Source: Streptomyces galbus (GTDB lineage: Bacteria; Actinomycetota; Actinomycetes; Streptomycetales; Streptomycetaceae). From it: 64,000 nt of DNA. The notes beneath the pieces were generated by a model. It ran no database searches and was not told where the DNA came from. It worked only from the letters and a program-made list of their open reading frames with translations. Made by a program: the position numbers and the translations under genes. Positions 42,007 to 50,119 of this stretch are shown piece after piece (within the stretch, counting starts at the first letter, position 1; each line of letters starts with the position of its first letter). The stretch covers positions 217,524 through 281,523 of the forward strand of contig NZ_SZPR01000018.1 of NCBI RefSeq assembly GCF_005280195.1. Reading direction: 5' to 3'.

Positions 42007-42239
42007 GCGGCGGCGCTCCGCAACCCCGCCGTCACCCGGCCGGAACGTGTGACGGACGTCGCGTTCTCCTCGCTCCTCGGGTACCCGTCCGGCCGTACCC
42101 GATTCCGACGGACCGTCAGCCGTTCGTACCACCACGCGCCATGCCCCGGCAGCGGCCCGTTCGGCCCGACGCCTCCCGTCGGTCATGTTCACGCCCCTAC
42201 GATCGGCGCGCACCGCACGAGCCGACGGCAGGAGGCGCC

Positions 42240-43406
42240 ATGGGAACGCAGGAGTCGAACGAACAGACGCGCGGCACCGGACGACGGGCCCTGTTGGGCG
42301 CCGCCGTCGTGGGCGCGACCGGAGCCGTCCTCGGCGCGCCGGGCACGGCACGGGCCACCGGGGCCCGGCACACCGGCGGCGGCCTGAAGAGCCTGCCGGT
42401 GCCGACGGTCATCGGTCACCGGGGCGCCAGCGGCTACCGCCCCGAGCACACCTTCGGCTCCTACCAGCTCGCCCTGGACCTGGGCGCGGACATCGTCGAG
42501 GCCGGCGACCTGGTCCCCACCAAGGACGGCCACCTGGTCTGCCGGCACGAGCCGGAGATCGGCGGCACCACCGACGTCGCCGACCACCCCGAGTTCGCCG
42601 GCCGCCGCACCACCAAGGTCCTGGACGGCGTGCCCACCACCGGCTGGTTCACCGAGGACTTCACGCTCGCCGAGCTGAAGACCCTGCGCGCCGTCGAGCG
42701 CATCCCCGCCAACCGGCCGCACAACACCCTCTACAACGGACACTGGGGGATCCCCACCTTCGAGGAGGTCCTCAGGTGGCAGGACGAGCAGACCCGCAGG
42801 CGCGGCAAGCAGGTCTGGATCTACCCGGAGACCAAGCACCCCACCTACTTCCGCAAGCTCGGCCTCGGCCTGGAGGAGCGCGTCGCCGCGCTGCTGCGCA
42901 AGCACGGCAAGGACAGGCGCACCTCGCCGGTCATCCTGCAGTCCTTCGAGCCGACCAGCATCCAGCGCCTGAACAAGCTGGTCGACAACCCCCTGGTCGT
43001 GCTGCTGTCCGGCGCGAGCAGCCGCCCGTGGGACTTCGTCGAGACGGGCGACCCGCGCACGGTCGCGGACCTCGTCACCAAGCAGGGCCTGCGGGAGATC
43101 GCCTCCTACGCGCAGGGCATCGGCCCCACCCTCGACCTGGTCGTCCCGAGGGACGCGAACGGCAGGCTCACCACGCCGACCGGCCTGGTGAAGGACGCCC
43201 ACGCGGTCGGCCTGATCCTGCACCCGTACACCATGCGCAACGAGAACCCGTTCCTGCCCGCGGAGTTCCGCAAGGGCACGGACGCCGACGGGTACGGCGA
43301 CGCCTTCGGCGCCTTCCGGGCCTACTTCGCCACCGGCATCGACGGGGTCTTCACCGACAACCCGGACACGGGCCTGCTCGCGCGCCAGGAGTTCCTGCGG
43401 GGCTGA
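42240..43406 (+). CDS. Secreted glycerophosphodiester phosphodiesterase
   Basis: A 388-residue protein with a Tat-type signal (TGRRALLGAAVVGATGAVLG). The GDPD TIM barrel shows VIGHRGASGYRPEHTFGSYQLAL, with the metal-binding and catalytic His-Arg-Glu, then EAGDLVPTKDGHLVCRHEP, PTFEEVL, ETKHPTYF and a C-terminal TGIDGVFTDNPDTG. It hydrolyses glycerophosphodiesters to glycerol-3-phosphate and an alcohol, releasing phosphate-rich nutrients outside the cell. AGGAGG precedes the ATG. Regulation by phosphate is suggested by upstream repeats. Confidence 0.93.
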   Translation: MGTQESNEQTRGTGRRALLGAAVVGATGAVLGAPGTARATGARHTGGGLKSLPVPTVIGHRGASGYRPEHTFGSYQLALDLGADIVEAGDLVPTKDGHLVCRHEPEIGGTTDVADHPEFAGRRTTKVLDGVPTTGWFTEDFTLAELKTLRAVERIPANRPHNTLYNGHWGIPTFEEVLRWQDEQTRRRGKQVWIYPETKHPTYFRKLGLGLEERVAALLRKHGKDRRTSPVILQSFEPTSIQRLNKLVDNPLVVLLSGASSRPWDFVETGDPRTVADLVTKQGLREIASYAQGIGPTLDLVVPRDANGRLTTPTGLVKDAHAVGLILHPYTMRNENPFLPAEFRKGTDADGYGDAFGAFRAYFATGIDGVFTDNPDTGLLARQEFLRG

Positions 43407-43457
43407 CCCCGCGTCCCGCGCGGACAGCCCCGCGCGGACCCCCATCGAGTGACAGCC

Positions 43458-43489
43458 GGCCGTCCGGGCAACCCACCGCCCGGGCGGCC
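43458..43489 (+). terminator. Terminator after glycerophosphodiesterase gene
   Basis: A 12-bp stem (43458-43469 with 43478-43489, one G-U) with an 8-nt loop. It ends only 5 nt before the sigma factor start, so that gene needs a promoter inside or just after the hairpin, or starts further down. Confidence 0.65.
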
Positions 43490-43494
43490 GCGTC

Positions 43495-44010
43495 GTGCCC
43501 CACGTGACCCACGACCTGCTCGTCCGGCTCGGCCCCCTCCTCGCCGCGGAGGCGTCGGCCGAGGCGCACGCCACCGGCACCGAACCCGCGGACCTGGAAC
43601 AGGCCGTCTGGCTGCGGCTCCTGGAACACCTGCGGGCCGACGGGCCCCCGGCCGACCCCCACGGCTGGCTGCGCCGGGCCGTGCGCGCCGAGGCCCGCCG
43701 CACCCGCCGTACCCACCGCCGGGAACGCCCGTACGCCGGCGACCCGGCCGACGACGGGGACCGCGACCCCGCGCAGCTCGCGCTGGCCGCCGCGCGGGGG
43801 CGCGCGCTGCGCGCGGCGGTGCGCCGGCTCCCGGGCCGCTGCCCGCGGCTGATCGAGGCGCTGCTGTCCCCGCGGGACCCGACCTACCGGGAGATCGCGG
43901 GGGAGTTGGGTATCTCACAGGGCTCCCTCGGACCGGAACGCTCCAGATGTCTGGGATGTCTGCGGCGATTGCTGGCACCGGAGGTTGCGGCGCGAACGGG
44001 GCGGGGATAG
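43495..44010 (+). CDS. Small ECF-like sigma factor
   Basis: A 171-residue protein. Region 2 is short (ADLEQAVWLRLLEHL, then PHGWLRRAVRAEARRTRRTHRR). Region 4 has the HTH PTYREIAGELGISQGSLGPERSRCLGCLRRLL. Region 1 is missing, as in ECF factors. No anti-sigma gene is adjacent. GTG 43495 is the longest start and has no ribosome binding site; GTG 43504 is equally possible. Low coverage of region 2 makes promoter specificity unpredictable. Confidence 0.7.
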   Translation: MPHVTHDLLVRLGPLLAAEASAEAHATGTEPADLEQAVWLRLLEHLRADGPPADPHGWLRRAVRAEARRTRRTHRRERPYAGDPADDGDRDPAQLALAAARGRALRAAVRRLPGRCPRLIEALLSPRDPTYREIAGELGISQGSLGPERSRCLGCLRRLLAPEVAARTGRG

Positions 44011-44055
44011 GAGTGGGGGACAACAGGTGATCAGGTGAGCGGGAGGCGTGCGCAC

Positions 44056-44553
44056 ATGGGCATGAGCGTGACCATCTCGGTGGCGACCGAGCAGGACGCG
44101 GAGCAGATCTTCAGGCTCCAGTACCTGTGCTTCCAGAGCGAGGCGGCGCTGTACGGCAACTACCGCATCGACCCGCTCGTCCAGAGCCTGGACTCCGTGC
44201 GCGAGGAACTCGCCGCCGACTGCGTGTACGTCGCCCGCCTCGGCGACGAGGTGGTCGGCTCGGTCCGCGGCCGGATCACCGAGGACGGCGCCGCCGCCAT
44301 CGGCAAGCTCTGCGTCCACCCCCGCCTGCAGGGCCACGGCATCGGCGCGCGGCTGCTGCGCGCGGCCGAGGCGGCCCTGGAAGGGGAGCGCGGTGCGACC
44401 CGGTTCCGCCTCCACACCGGCCACCGCAGCGAGGGCAACCTGCGCCTGTACCGCCGCGTCGGCTACGAGACGGTGGGCACGGCCCAGGGCACCGACGGCG
44501 TCCCGATGATCGTCCTGGAGAAGCAGGCGGGCACCTACGCGGCCACCGCCTAG
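44056..44553 (+). CDS. GNAT acetyltransferase
   Basis: A 165-residue protein with LQYLCFQSEAALYGNYRIDPL (substrate region), GEEVVGSVRGR-type strand (GDEVVGSVRGRI) and the acetyl-CoA loop VHPRLQGHGIGARLLRAAE. Substrate unknown. ATG 44056 is chosen because GGAGG lies 9 nt upstream; the frame also has a GTG at 44035. It lies 45 nt after the sigma factor gene and may share its transcript. Confidence 0.82.
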   Translation: MGMSVTISVATEQDAEQIFRLQYLCFQSEAALYGNYRIDPLVQSLDSVREELAADCVYVARLGDEVVGSVRGRITEDGAAAIGKLCVHPRLQGHGIGARLLRAAEAALEGERGATRFRLHTGHRSEGNLRLYRRVGYETVGTAQGTDGVPMIVLEKQAGTYAATA

Positions 44554-44591
44554 CGGACCGGCCGCCCCCCGGTCCCGGGGGGCGGGTCCCG

Positions 44592-45050
44592 TCAGTCCCG
44601 GGGGGCGGGCTCCCGGTCGCGCGACCTGCGCAGCCAGTACAGGGCGGACACCGGCAGCAGCACCGGGATGAAGACGTACCCCATCCCGTACTTCGACCAC
44701 ACCGTGGCGTCGGGGAACGCCGACGGCTCGATCAGGGTCCAGGTCCCCACGATCAGCACGCCGGCCAGCTCGGCGGCGCAGCACACCTGCGCCGCCCGGC
44801 GGGCGCCCTCGCTCCCGCGCACCAGCGTGTAGGTGATGAAGCCGTAGACCACGCCCGCCACCGCCGACAGGGAGTACGCCAGCGGCGCCCGGTCGAACTC
44901 GGTGGCGATCTGGTACGCGGAGCGCGACACCGCGCCGACCACCATCACGCCGTACAGCCAGACCAGCAGGGTCCCCGGTCCGCTGGTCAACCGCCTGGAC
45001 CTCCCGGCCGGCCCGTCCCCCGTCGCCACCTCAGCCTCCCCAGATGTCAT
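44592..45050 (-). CDS. Small integral membrane protein
   Basis: A 152-residue protein with four predicted membrane segments (LLVWLYGVMVVGAVS, LSAVAGVVYGFITYTLV, LAGVLIVGTWTLI, MGYVFIPVLLPVSALYW) and an Arg/Asp tail. I recognise no family motif. ATG 45050 lies 20 nt inside the upstream gene, so the two are coupled. Confidence 0.7.
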   Translation of the reverse strand: MTSGEAEVATGDGPAGRSRRLTSGPGTLLVWLYGVMVVGAVSRSAYQIATEFDRAPLAYSLSAVAGVVYGFITYTLVRGSEGARRAAQVCCAAELAGVLIVGTWTLIEPSAFPDATVWSKYGMGYVFIPVLLPVSALYWLRRSRDREPAPRD

Positions 45051-45390
45051 AGAGCCGCACCTCCAGCACCGCCAGCACCACACCGCCGGCGGCCACGGTC
45101 ACCGAACCCCAGCGGGTGCGCTCACCCAGCGACATGAAGCCCGCCGCGGGCACGCACGCGAACGCGCCGAGCAGGTACGCCACGAAGATCGTCGTGCCCT
45201 GGTCCGGCTTCTCGCCCCGTGCCAGCTGCACGATCCCGATCACGAGCTGCAGCAGCGCCAGCGCCGAGACCACGGCCATCCCGATGAAGTGCCAGTCCTT
45301 CGTCGGCTCGTCACGGTAGGCCGCCCAGCCGCACCACGCGGCGAGCAGCAGCGCGGCGACACCGGTCACCAGCGTCAGGGCATCGACCAT
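45031..45390 (-). CDS. Small integral membrane protein
   Basis: A 119-residue protein with four membrane segments (ALTLVTGVAALLLAAWCGW, IGMAVVSALALLQLVIGIVQ, TIFVAYLLGAFACVPAAGF, VTVAAGGVVLAVLEV). Function unknown. ATG 45390 is preceded on the minus strand by TAAGGT (45397-45402) at 6 nt, a leaderless promoter. Overlaps the next gene by 20 nt. Confidence 0.72.
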   Translation of the reverse strand: MVDALTLVTGVAALLLAAWCGWAAYRDEPTKDWHFIGMAVVSALALLQLVIGIVQLARGEKPDQGTTIFVAYLLGAFACVPAAGFMSLGERTRWGSVTVAAGGVVLAVLEVRLYDIWGG

Positions 45391-45468
45391 GGGGTGACCT
45401 TATTACGGTGCGGGGGCCGCACCGCCGCCGCCCCCGGTCCGCCGCCACAGGGTCTAGACCACTGGGCG

Positions 45469-45474
45469 TAGGGT
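45469..45474 (+). promoter_or_regulatory. Leaderless -10 element (TAGGGT) of HAD gene
   Basis: TAGGGT, 7 nt, then ATG 45482. No Shine-Dalgarno sequence. Confidence 0.55.
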
Positions 45475-45481
45475 CGAGGTC

Positions 45482-46132
45482 ATGACGATCCACGCGCACG
45501 CCCTCCTGTTCGACAACGACGGCACCCTCGTCTCCAGCCTCGCCTCGGTGGAGCGCTGCTGGAGCAGGTGGGCACGCGAGTACGGCGTCAGCGCCGAGGA
45601 CTTCGCCGGGATCGCCCTGCACGGCCGCACCGCCGTGGAGATCGTCGGCGACCTGCTGCCCGCCGACCGGGTCGCCGAGGCCGTCGCCCGCGTCGAGCGG
45701 CTGGAGGTGGACGACGTGGCCGACGGGGGAGTGGAGCTGCTGCCCGGCACCCGGGACCTGCTCGACGCCCTGCCCGCCGACCGCTGGGCCGTGGTCACCT
45801 CCGCCACCCACCGCCTGGCCGCCGCCCGCCTCGACGCCGTGGGCATCCGCCCCAAGACCCTGGTCACCGCGGACGAGGTCACCCGGGGCAAGCCCCACCC
45901 CGAGCCCTACCTGCTCGCCGCCCGGCACCTGGGCGTCGACCCGGCCCGCTGTGTCGTCTTCGAGGACGCCCCGGCCGGACTCGCGGCCGGCCGCGCCGCC
46001 GGCATGACCACCGTGGCCTTGGCCACAACCCACCGCGCCGAGGAGCTCGACGCCGACCTGGTGGTGGCCGACCTGTCGGCCCTGTCGGTGCAGGTCACCG
46101 CGGCCGGGATCGAGATCTCCGTCCGCGCCTGA
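45482..46132 (+). CDS. HAD-family phosphatase (beta-phosphoglucomutase-like)
   Basis: A 216-residue haloacid dehalogenase superfamily enzyme with helical cap: motif I LFDNDGTLV, motif II VVTSATHRL, motif III Lys in TRGKPHPEPYL and motif IV VFEDAPAGLAAG. The cap type fits sugar-phosphate phosphatases such as those acting on fructose, mannitol or glycerol phosphates; substrate not readable. Single gene with leaderless promoter and its own terminator. Confidence 0.9.
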   Translation: MTIHAHALLFDNDGTLVSSLASVERCWSRWAREYGVSAEDFAGIALHGRTAVEIVGDLLPADRVAEAVARVERLEVDDVADGGVELLPGTRDLLDALPADRWAVVTSATHRLAAARLDAVGIRPKTLVTADEVTRGKPHPEPYLLAARHLGVDPARCVVFEDAPAGLAAGRAAGMTTVALATTHRAEELDADLVVADLSALSVQVTAAGIEISVRA

Positions 46133-46162
46133 GGGCCGTCCGCCGCCGTCCCGGCACCTGTC

Positions 46163-46191
46163 CACGGCTGTCCGCAATGCGGACAGCCGTG
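46163..46191 (+). terminator. Terminator of HAD gene
   Basis: A perfect 13-bp stem (46163-46175 with 46179-46191) with loop AAT, 31 nt after the stop. It separates this gene from the met leader. Confidence 0.8.
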
Positions 46192-46214
46192 CCGTGTCAG
46201 GACCGTCCGTCTGC

Positions 46215-46220
46215 TTTACT
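46215..46220 (+). promoter_or_regulatory. -10 element (TTTACT) of the met leader
   Basis: TTTACT, 6 nt, then ATG 46227 of the leader peptide, with no ribosome binding site: a leaderless promoter for leader and metNIQ. Confidence 0.55.
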
Positions 46221-46226
46221 GATCGC

Positions 46227-46322
46227 ATGACCACGACGAGCTGCCGCACCCTTGCGACCGAGGCGACCATGACGCCCGGTGCTCGTTGTATGTGTCGCAC
46301 GCGCCGAATGTGTGCCTGCTAG
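46227..46322 (+). CDS. Leaderless Cys/Met-rich leader peptide of metNIQ
   Basis: A 31-codon ORF ending RCMCRTRRMCAC before TAG. Cys occurs at 6, 21, 23, 29 and 31, and Met at 1, 15, 22 and 28, clustered at the end. Three of the last four Cys codons are TGT, rare in this genome, and one Arg codon is CGA. Composition, position and leaderless start match the Cys-rich leader peptides of actinobacteria that respond to cysteine supply by ribosome stalling. It should adjust metNIQ expression to charged Cys (and perhaps Met) tRNA. The 206 nt between it and metN carry hairpins but no T-run, so control may be Rho-dependent or at translation. Confidence 0.7.
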   Translation: MTTTSCRTLATEATMTPGARCMCRTRRMCAC

Positions 46323-46344
46323 AGGGCCCCCGCACCACCTGAGC

Positions 46345-46397
46345 CTCGCGCCCCGAAGCGAGTGCCCGCTCACGTCCCGCCGTACGCCGCGCGTACG
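46345..46397 (+). promoter_or_regulatory. Hairpins after the leader peptide
   Basis: CTCGC/GCGAG (46345-46349 with 46358-46362) and a perfect CGTACGC-CGC-GCGTACG stem (46381-46397) follow the leader ORF. They could be the structures switched by a stalled ribosome. The rest of the region up to metN shows no clear element. Confidence 0.4.
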
Positions 46398-46528
46398 CGA
46401 CTGAGCCCGCCCCCCGCGCACGTGCTCCCCGTGTCCCACCGCGCCCTCGCGCGCGGACGTGCCGCGCCGGGCTGCCTTCGACCCTGCATGCCCCGTGCCG
46501 GCGCCCACGACGCGCCGCGCACTCGACA

Positions 46529-47587
46529 GTGACGGAAACCCACGTGATCACCACCTCGGGCCTCACCAAGGTCTACCGCTCGCGCGGTCGCGAGGTCACC
46601 GCCCTCGACGGCGTCGACCTGCACGTCCGCGAAGGAGAGGTCTACGGCGTCATCGGCCAGTCCGGCGCCGGCAAGTCCTCCCTGATCCGCTGCGTCAACC
46701 TGCTCGAACGCCCCACCGCCGGCACGGTCACCGTGGCCGGGCAGGACCTCACCGCCCTCGCCGGGCGCGGACCACGGGCGGGCAAGGAGCTGCGGCGGGC
46801 GCGCAGCCGCATCGGCATGGTCTTCCAGCACTTCAACCTGCTCTCCTCGCGGACCGTGCAGGACAACGTCGAACTGCCGCTGGAGATCCTCGGCACCTCC
46901 GGCCGGGCCCGCTCCGCCAAGGCGCTGGAACTGCTCGACCTGGTCGGCCTCGCCGACAAGGCCGGCGCCTACCCCGCCCAGCTCTCCGGCGGCCAGAAGC
47001 AGCGCGTCGGCATCGCCCGCGCCCTGGCCGGCGACCCCAAGGTGCTGCTCTCCGACGAGGCCACCAGCGCGCTCGACCCCGAGACCACGCGCTCGATCCT
47101 CGCGCTGCTGCGCGACCTCAACCGCCAGCTCGGCCTGACCGTCCTGCTCATCACCCACGAGATGGACGTCGTGAAGTCGATCTGCGACTCCGCCGCCCTC
47201 ATGGAGAAGGGCCGCATCGTCGAGTCCGGCACCGTCAGCGAGCTGCTCGCCACCCCCGGCTCCCAACTGGCCGCCGCGCTCTTCCCGGTCGGCGGCGAGG
47301 CCACCGGCGACGACCGCACCGTCCTCGACGTCACCTTCCACGGCGAGCGGACCACCCAGCCGGTCGTCTCCCAGCTCGCCCGCACCTACAACATCGACAT
47401 CTCGATCCTCGGCGCCGCCATCGACACCGTCGGCGGCCTCCAGATCGGCCGGATGCGCATCGAACTGCCCGGCCGCTACGAGGACAACGTCGTGCCGATC
47501 GGCTTCCTGCGCGAGAAGGGCCTGCAGATCGACGTGGTCGACTCCGCCGCCCGGCAGACCGCCCTGGTGAAGGAGAGCGCCAAGTGA
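46529..47587 (+). CDS. metN: Methionine ABC transporter, ATP-binding protein
   Basis: A 352-residue ATPase. Walker A GQSGAGKSS, Q-loop VFQHFNLL, signature LSGGQKQRVG, Walker B VLLSDEATSALD, H-loop ITHEMD. A C-terminal NIL/C2-type domain (about 265-345) binds methionine for trans-inhibition in homologues. GTG 46529 is the longest start without a ribosome binding site; GTG 46544 (ITTSGLTKVYRSRG) is also likely. The stop overlaps metI (GTGA). Confidence 0.93.
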   Translation: MTETHVITTSGLTKVYRSRGREVTALDGVDLHVREGEVYGVIGQSGAGKSSLIRCVNLLERPTAGTVTVAGQDLTALAGRGPRAGKELRRARSRIGMVFQHFNLLSSRTVQDNVELPLEILGTSGRARSAKALELLDLVGLADKAGAYPAQLSGGQKQRVGIARALAGDPKVLLSDEATSALDPETTRSILALLRDLNRQLGLTVLLITHEMDVVKSICDSAALMEKGRIVESGTVSELLATPGSQLAAALFPVGGEATGDDRTVLDVTFHGERTTQPVVSQLARTYNIDISILGAAIDTVGGLQIGRMRIELPGRYEDNVVPIGFLREKGLQIDVVDSAARQTALVKESAK

Positions 47588-48309
47588 CCTGGTCCGAGAT
47601 GCAGCCCCTGCTGTCCCAGGCGTGTTGGGACACCCTCTACATGGTGGGCTGGTCCACCCTCATCGCCGTCGCCGGCGGACTGCCGCTGGGCATCCTGCTG
47701 GTGCTGACCGACCGGGGCGGGCTGCTCCAGAACGTCGTCGCGCAGAAGGTCCTCGGGCAGGTCGTGAACATCGCCCGCTCGATGCCCTTCATCATCCTCA
47801 TGGTCGCGCTCATGGGCTTCACCCGCTGGATCACCGGCACGACCATCGGCCGCGAGGCCGCCATCGTGCCCCTCGCGATCGGCGCCGTCCCCTTCTTCGC
47901 GCGGCTCGTCGAGACCGCCGTGCGCGAAGTGGACGGCGGACTGGTCGAGGCCGTGCAGGCCATGGGCGGCAACACCTGGACCATCGTGCGCAAGGTCCTC
48001 GTCCCCGAGTCCCTGCCCTCCCTGATCGCCAGCACCACCACCACGGTCGTCGCCCTCATCGGCTACTCCGCGATGGCCGGCACGGTCGGCGCCGGCGGGC
48101 TCGGCGACATCGCCATCCGCTACGGCTACCAGCGCTTCGAGACCGAGCTGATGTGGATCACGGTGGCGATCCTCGCGGTCGTCATCTCCCTCATCCAGTT
48201 CGCCGGCGACTACGCCGCCCGCTCGCTGCACCGCCGCGACGGCCGGTCGGGCCCCGCCCCCAGGCTCCGTCTGCTCAAGGCCGACGCGGCCTCGAGCGAG
48301 ACCGCCTGA
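47584..48309 (+). CDS. metI: Methionine ABC transporter, permease
   Basis: A 241-residue membrane protein with five to six helices and the EAA loop EAVQAMGGNTWTIVRKVLVPESLPS that contacts MetN. Pattern matches MetI (STLIAVAGGLPLGILLVLT, ARSMPFIILMVALM, GYSAMAGTVGAGGLGDIA). Start overlaps metN. A gap of 67 nt with AGGAAAGG leads to metQ. Confidence 0.94.
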   Translation: MTWSEMQPLLSQACWDTLYMVGWSTLIAVAGGLPLGILLVLTDRGGLLQNVVAQKVLGQVVNIARSMPFIILMVALMGFTRWITGTTIGREAAIVPLAIGAVPFFARLVETAVREVDGGLVEAVQAMGGNTWTIVRKVLVPESLPSLIASTTTTVVALIGYSAMAGTVGAGGLGDIAIRYGYQRFETELMWITVAILAVVISLIQFAGDYAARSLHRRDGRSGPAPRLRLLKADAASSETA

Positions 48310-48376
48310 CCCCCTCTCCGAACTCCCCGTCCACCCAACGACGGGGCCGCACCACCCTTCAGGAAAGGCACTTTTC

Positions 48377-49210
48377 GTGCGTAACACCGCCAAGATCACC
48401 ACCGCCGTCCTCGCCGCCGGAGCCCTCACCTTCGGGCTCTCCGCCTGCGGCTCGGGCTCCGACTCCAAGGCCGACGGCGGCGACACCCTCACCGTCGCCG
48501 CCACCCCGACCCCCCAGGGCGAGATCCTCACCTACGTCAAGGACCACCTGGCGAAGAAGGCCGGCCTCAAGCTGGAGGTCAAGGAGTTCACCGACTACGT
48601 GACGCCCAACACGGCCGTCCAGCAGGGCGAGGTGGACGCCAACTACTTCCAGCACCAGCCCTACCTCACCGACTTCAACAAGAAGAACGGCACCGACATC
48701 GTGGCCGTGCCCGGCGCGACCGTGCACCTGGAGCCGCTCGGCGTCTACTCCAAGGGCGTCAAGAAGCTCGACGACCTCAAGAAGGGCGCCACCGTCGCCC
48801 TGCCGAACGACACCACCAACGAGGCCCGCGCGCTGAAGCTGCTCGCGGCCAACGGCGTCATCGGGCTGAAGTCCGGCGTGGGCTACGACGCGACCCCGAA
48901 GGACGTCACCTCCAACCCCAAGGGCCTGAAGTTCAAGGAGCTGGAGGCCGCCCAGCTCCCGCGCTCCCTCGGTGACGTCGACGCCGCGGTGATCAACGGC
49001 AACTACGCCCTGGAGGCCGACCTCAGCCCGGCCAAGGACGCCATCGCCGCCGAGTCCCCCAAGGACAACCCCTACGGCAACTTCCTCGCCGTCAAGAAGG
49101 GCGAGGAGGACGACCCGCGCGTGCAGAAGCTCGCCAAGCTCCTCACCTCGCCCGAGGTCAAGAAGTTCATCGAGGACAAGTACCAGGGCGCCGTCGTCCC
49201 GGCGTTCTGA
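48377..49210 (+). CDS. metQ: Methionine-binding lipoprotein
   Basis: A 277-residue substrate-binding protein. Signal peptide with lipobox LSAC (Cys24), then the MetQ/NlpA fold: GEILTYVKDHLAKKAGL, ANYFQHQPYLTDFNKKNG, NDTTNEARALKLL, AAVINGNYALEA. It delivers L- or D-methionine to MetNI at the outer face. GTG start, with a ribosome binding site AGGAAAGG. Confidence 0.94.
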   Translation: MRNTAKITTAVLAAGALTFGLSACGSGSDSKADGGDTLTVAATPTPQGEILTYVKDHLAKKAGLKLEVKEFTDYVTPNTAVQQGEVDANYFQHQPYLTDFNKKNGTDIVAVPGATVHLEPLGVYSKGVKKLDDLKKGATVALPNDTTNEARALKLLAANGVIGLKSGVGYDATPKDVTSNPKGLKFKELEAAQLPRSLGDVDAAVINGNYALEADLSPAKDAIAAESPKDNPYGNFLAVKKGEEDDPRVQKLAKLLTSPEVKKFIEDKYQGAVVPAF

Positions 49211-49220
49211 CCCCTCACAC

Positions 49221-49259
49221 CCACGGGGTCCGCTGCCGGAAAGGCAGTGGACCCCGTGG
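49221..49259 (+). terminator. Terminator of metNIQ
   Basis: A 17-bp stem (49221-49237 with 49243-49259, one G-U) with loop GGAAA, 11 nt after metQ. Confidence 0.85.
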
Positions 49260-49338
49260 TGCGGTCAGGTGCTTTCATGCTGCATGCTGGGCAGTTCAGC
49301 AGGCCCTGACGGTTCTTCCGAAGGTTACGGAGCGGCGC

Positions 49339-49977
49339 ATGACTGGCACCTTTCCCAACGTCTCCATCAGCACGGAGCGGTTGGTCCTGCGCCCCTTCGA
49401 GGACTCCGACGTCGACGCCCTCGCCGAGATGATGAACGACGAACTCGTCGTCGCCTGGACCTCCGTGCCCCACCCCTACACCGAGGCCGACGCCCGCGCC
49501 TGGGTCACCGGGACCGCCCCCGCCGAACGCACCGCGGGCCGCGGCATCGTCTTCGCCGTCACCGAGTTCCTCACCCAGCGCCTGGTCGGCACCGTCCACC
49601 TGCGCAACGCCGACTGGCGCGTGCGCTCCGCGGAGATGGGCTACGTCGTCGCCCCCTGGGCCCGCGGCGAGGGCTACGCCAGCGAAGCCGTCCTCGCCAC
49701 CGCCCAGTGGCTGTTCCACGACCAGAAGTTCGAGCGCCTGGAACTGCGCACCGCCGCCGACAACACCGCCTCCCAGCAGGTCGCCCAGAAGATCGGCTGT
49801 ATCAGCGAGGGCGTCCTGCGCGGCGCCTGGATAGCGCGCACCAAGGACGACGGCGGGGCCTGGACGGACGTCCGCACCGACCTCATCGTCTGGAGCCTGC
49901 TCCCCGAGGACCTGGAGGGCGTCGCCGACCGGCTCACCGACGGCGACGGCTACCCGTCGTACGACGACTGGAACTGA
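49339..49977 (+). CDS. RimJ/RimL-type GNAT acetyltransferase
   Basis: A 212-residue protein starting with the family opening ISTERLVLRPFEDSDVDALAEM. Acetyl-CoA site: YVVAPWARGEGYASEAVLATAQWLF. Then LELRTAADNTASQQVAQKIGCISEGVLRG. Such enzymes acetylate protein N-termini, small amines or antibiotics; target unknown. GGAG lies 6 nt before the ATG. Single gene. Confidence 0.88.
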   Translation: MTGTFPNVSISTERLVLRPFEDSDVDALAEMMNDELVVAWTSVPHPYTEADARAWVTGTAPAERTAGRGIVFAVTEFLTQRLVGTVHLRNADWRVRSAEMGYVVAPWARGEGYASEAVLATAQWLFHDQKFERLELRTAADNTASQQVAQKIGCISEGVLRGAWIARTKDDGGAWTDVRTDLIVWSLLPEDLEGVADRLTDGDGYPSYDDWN

Positions 49978-50119
49978 CCGGCCGGACCGGCCGACCGCAC
50001 CGACCGCCCCCACGACCCCGCGGACCCTCCGACCGGGACCGCCGCCGCGCCGCGGCCCGCGCGACCAGGTACCCTCACGGAGCCCGCAGCCCGCGCACAT
50101 CCCCGGGAGACTGACGACC

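Noticed and set aside
46133..46528. SAM riboswitch before metN
   Set aside because: No SAM-I or SAM-II core pattern. The Cys/Met leader peptide explains the long leader better.
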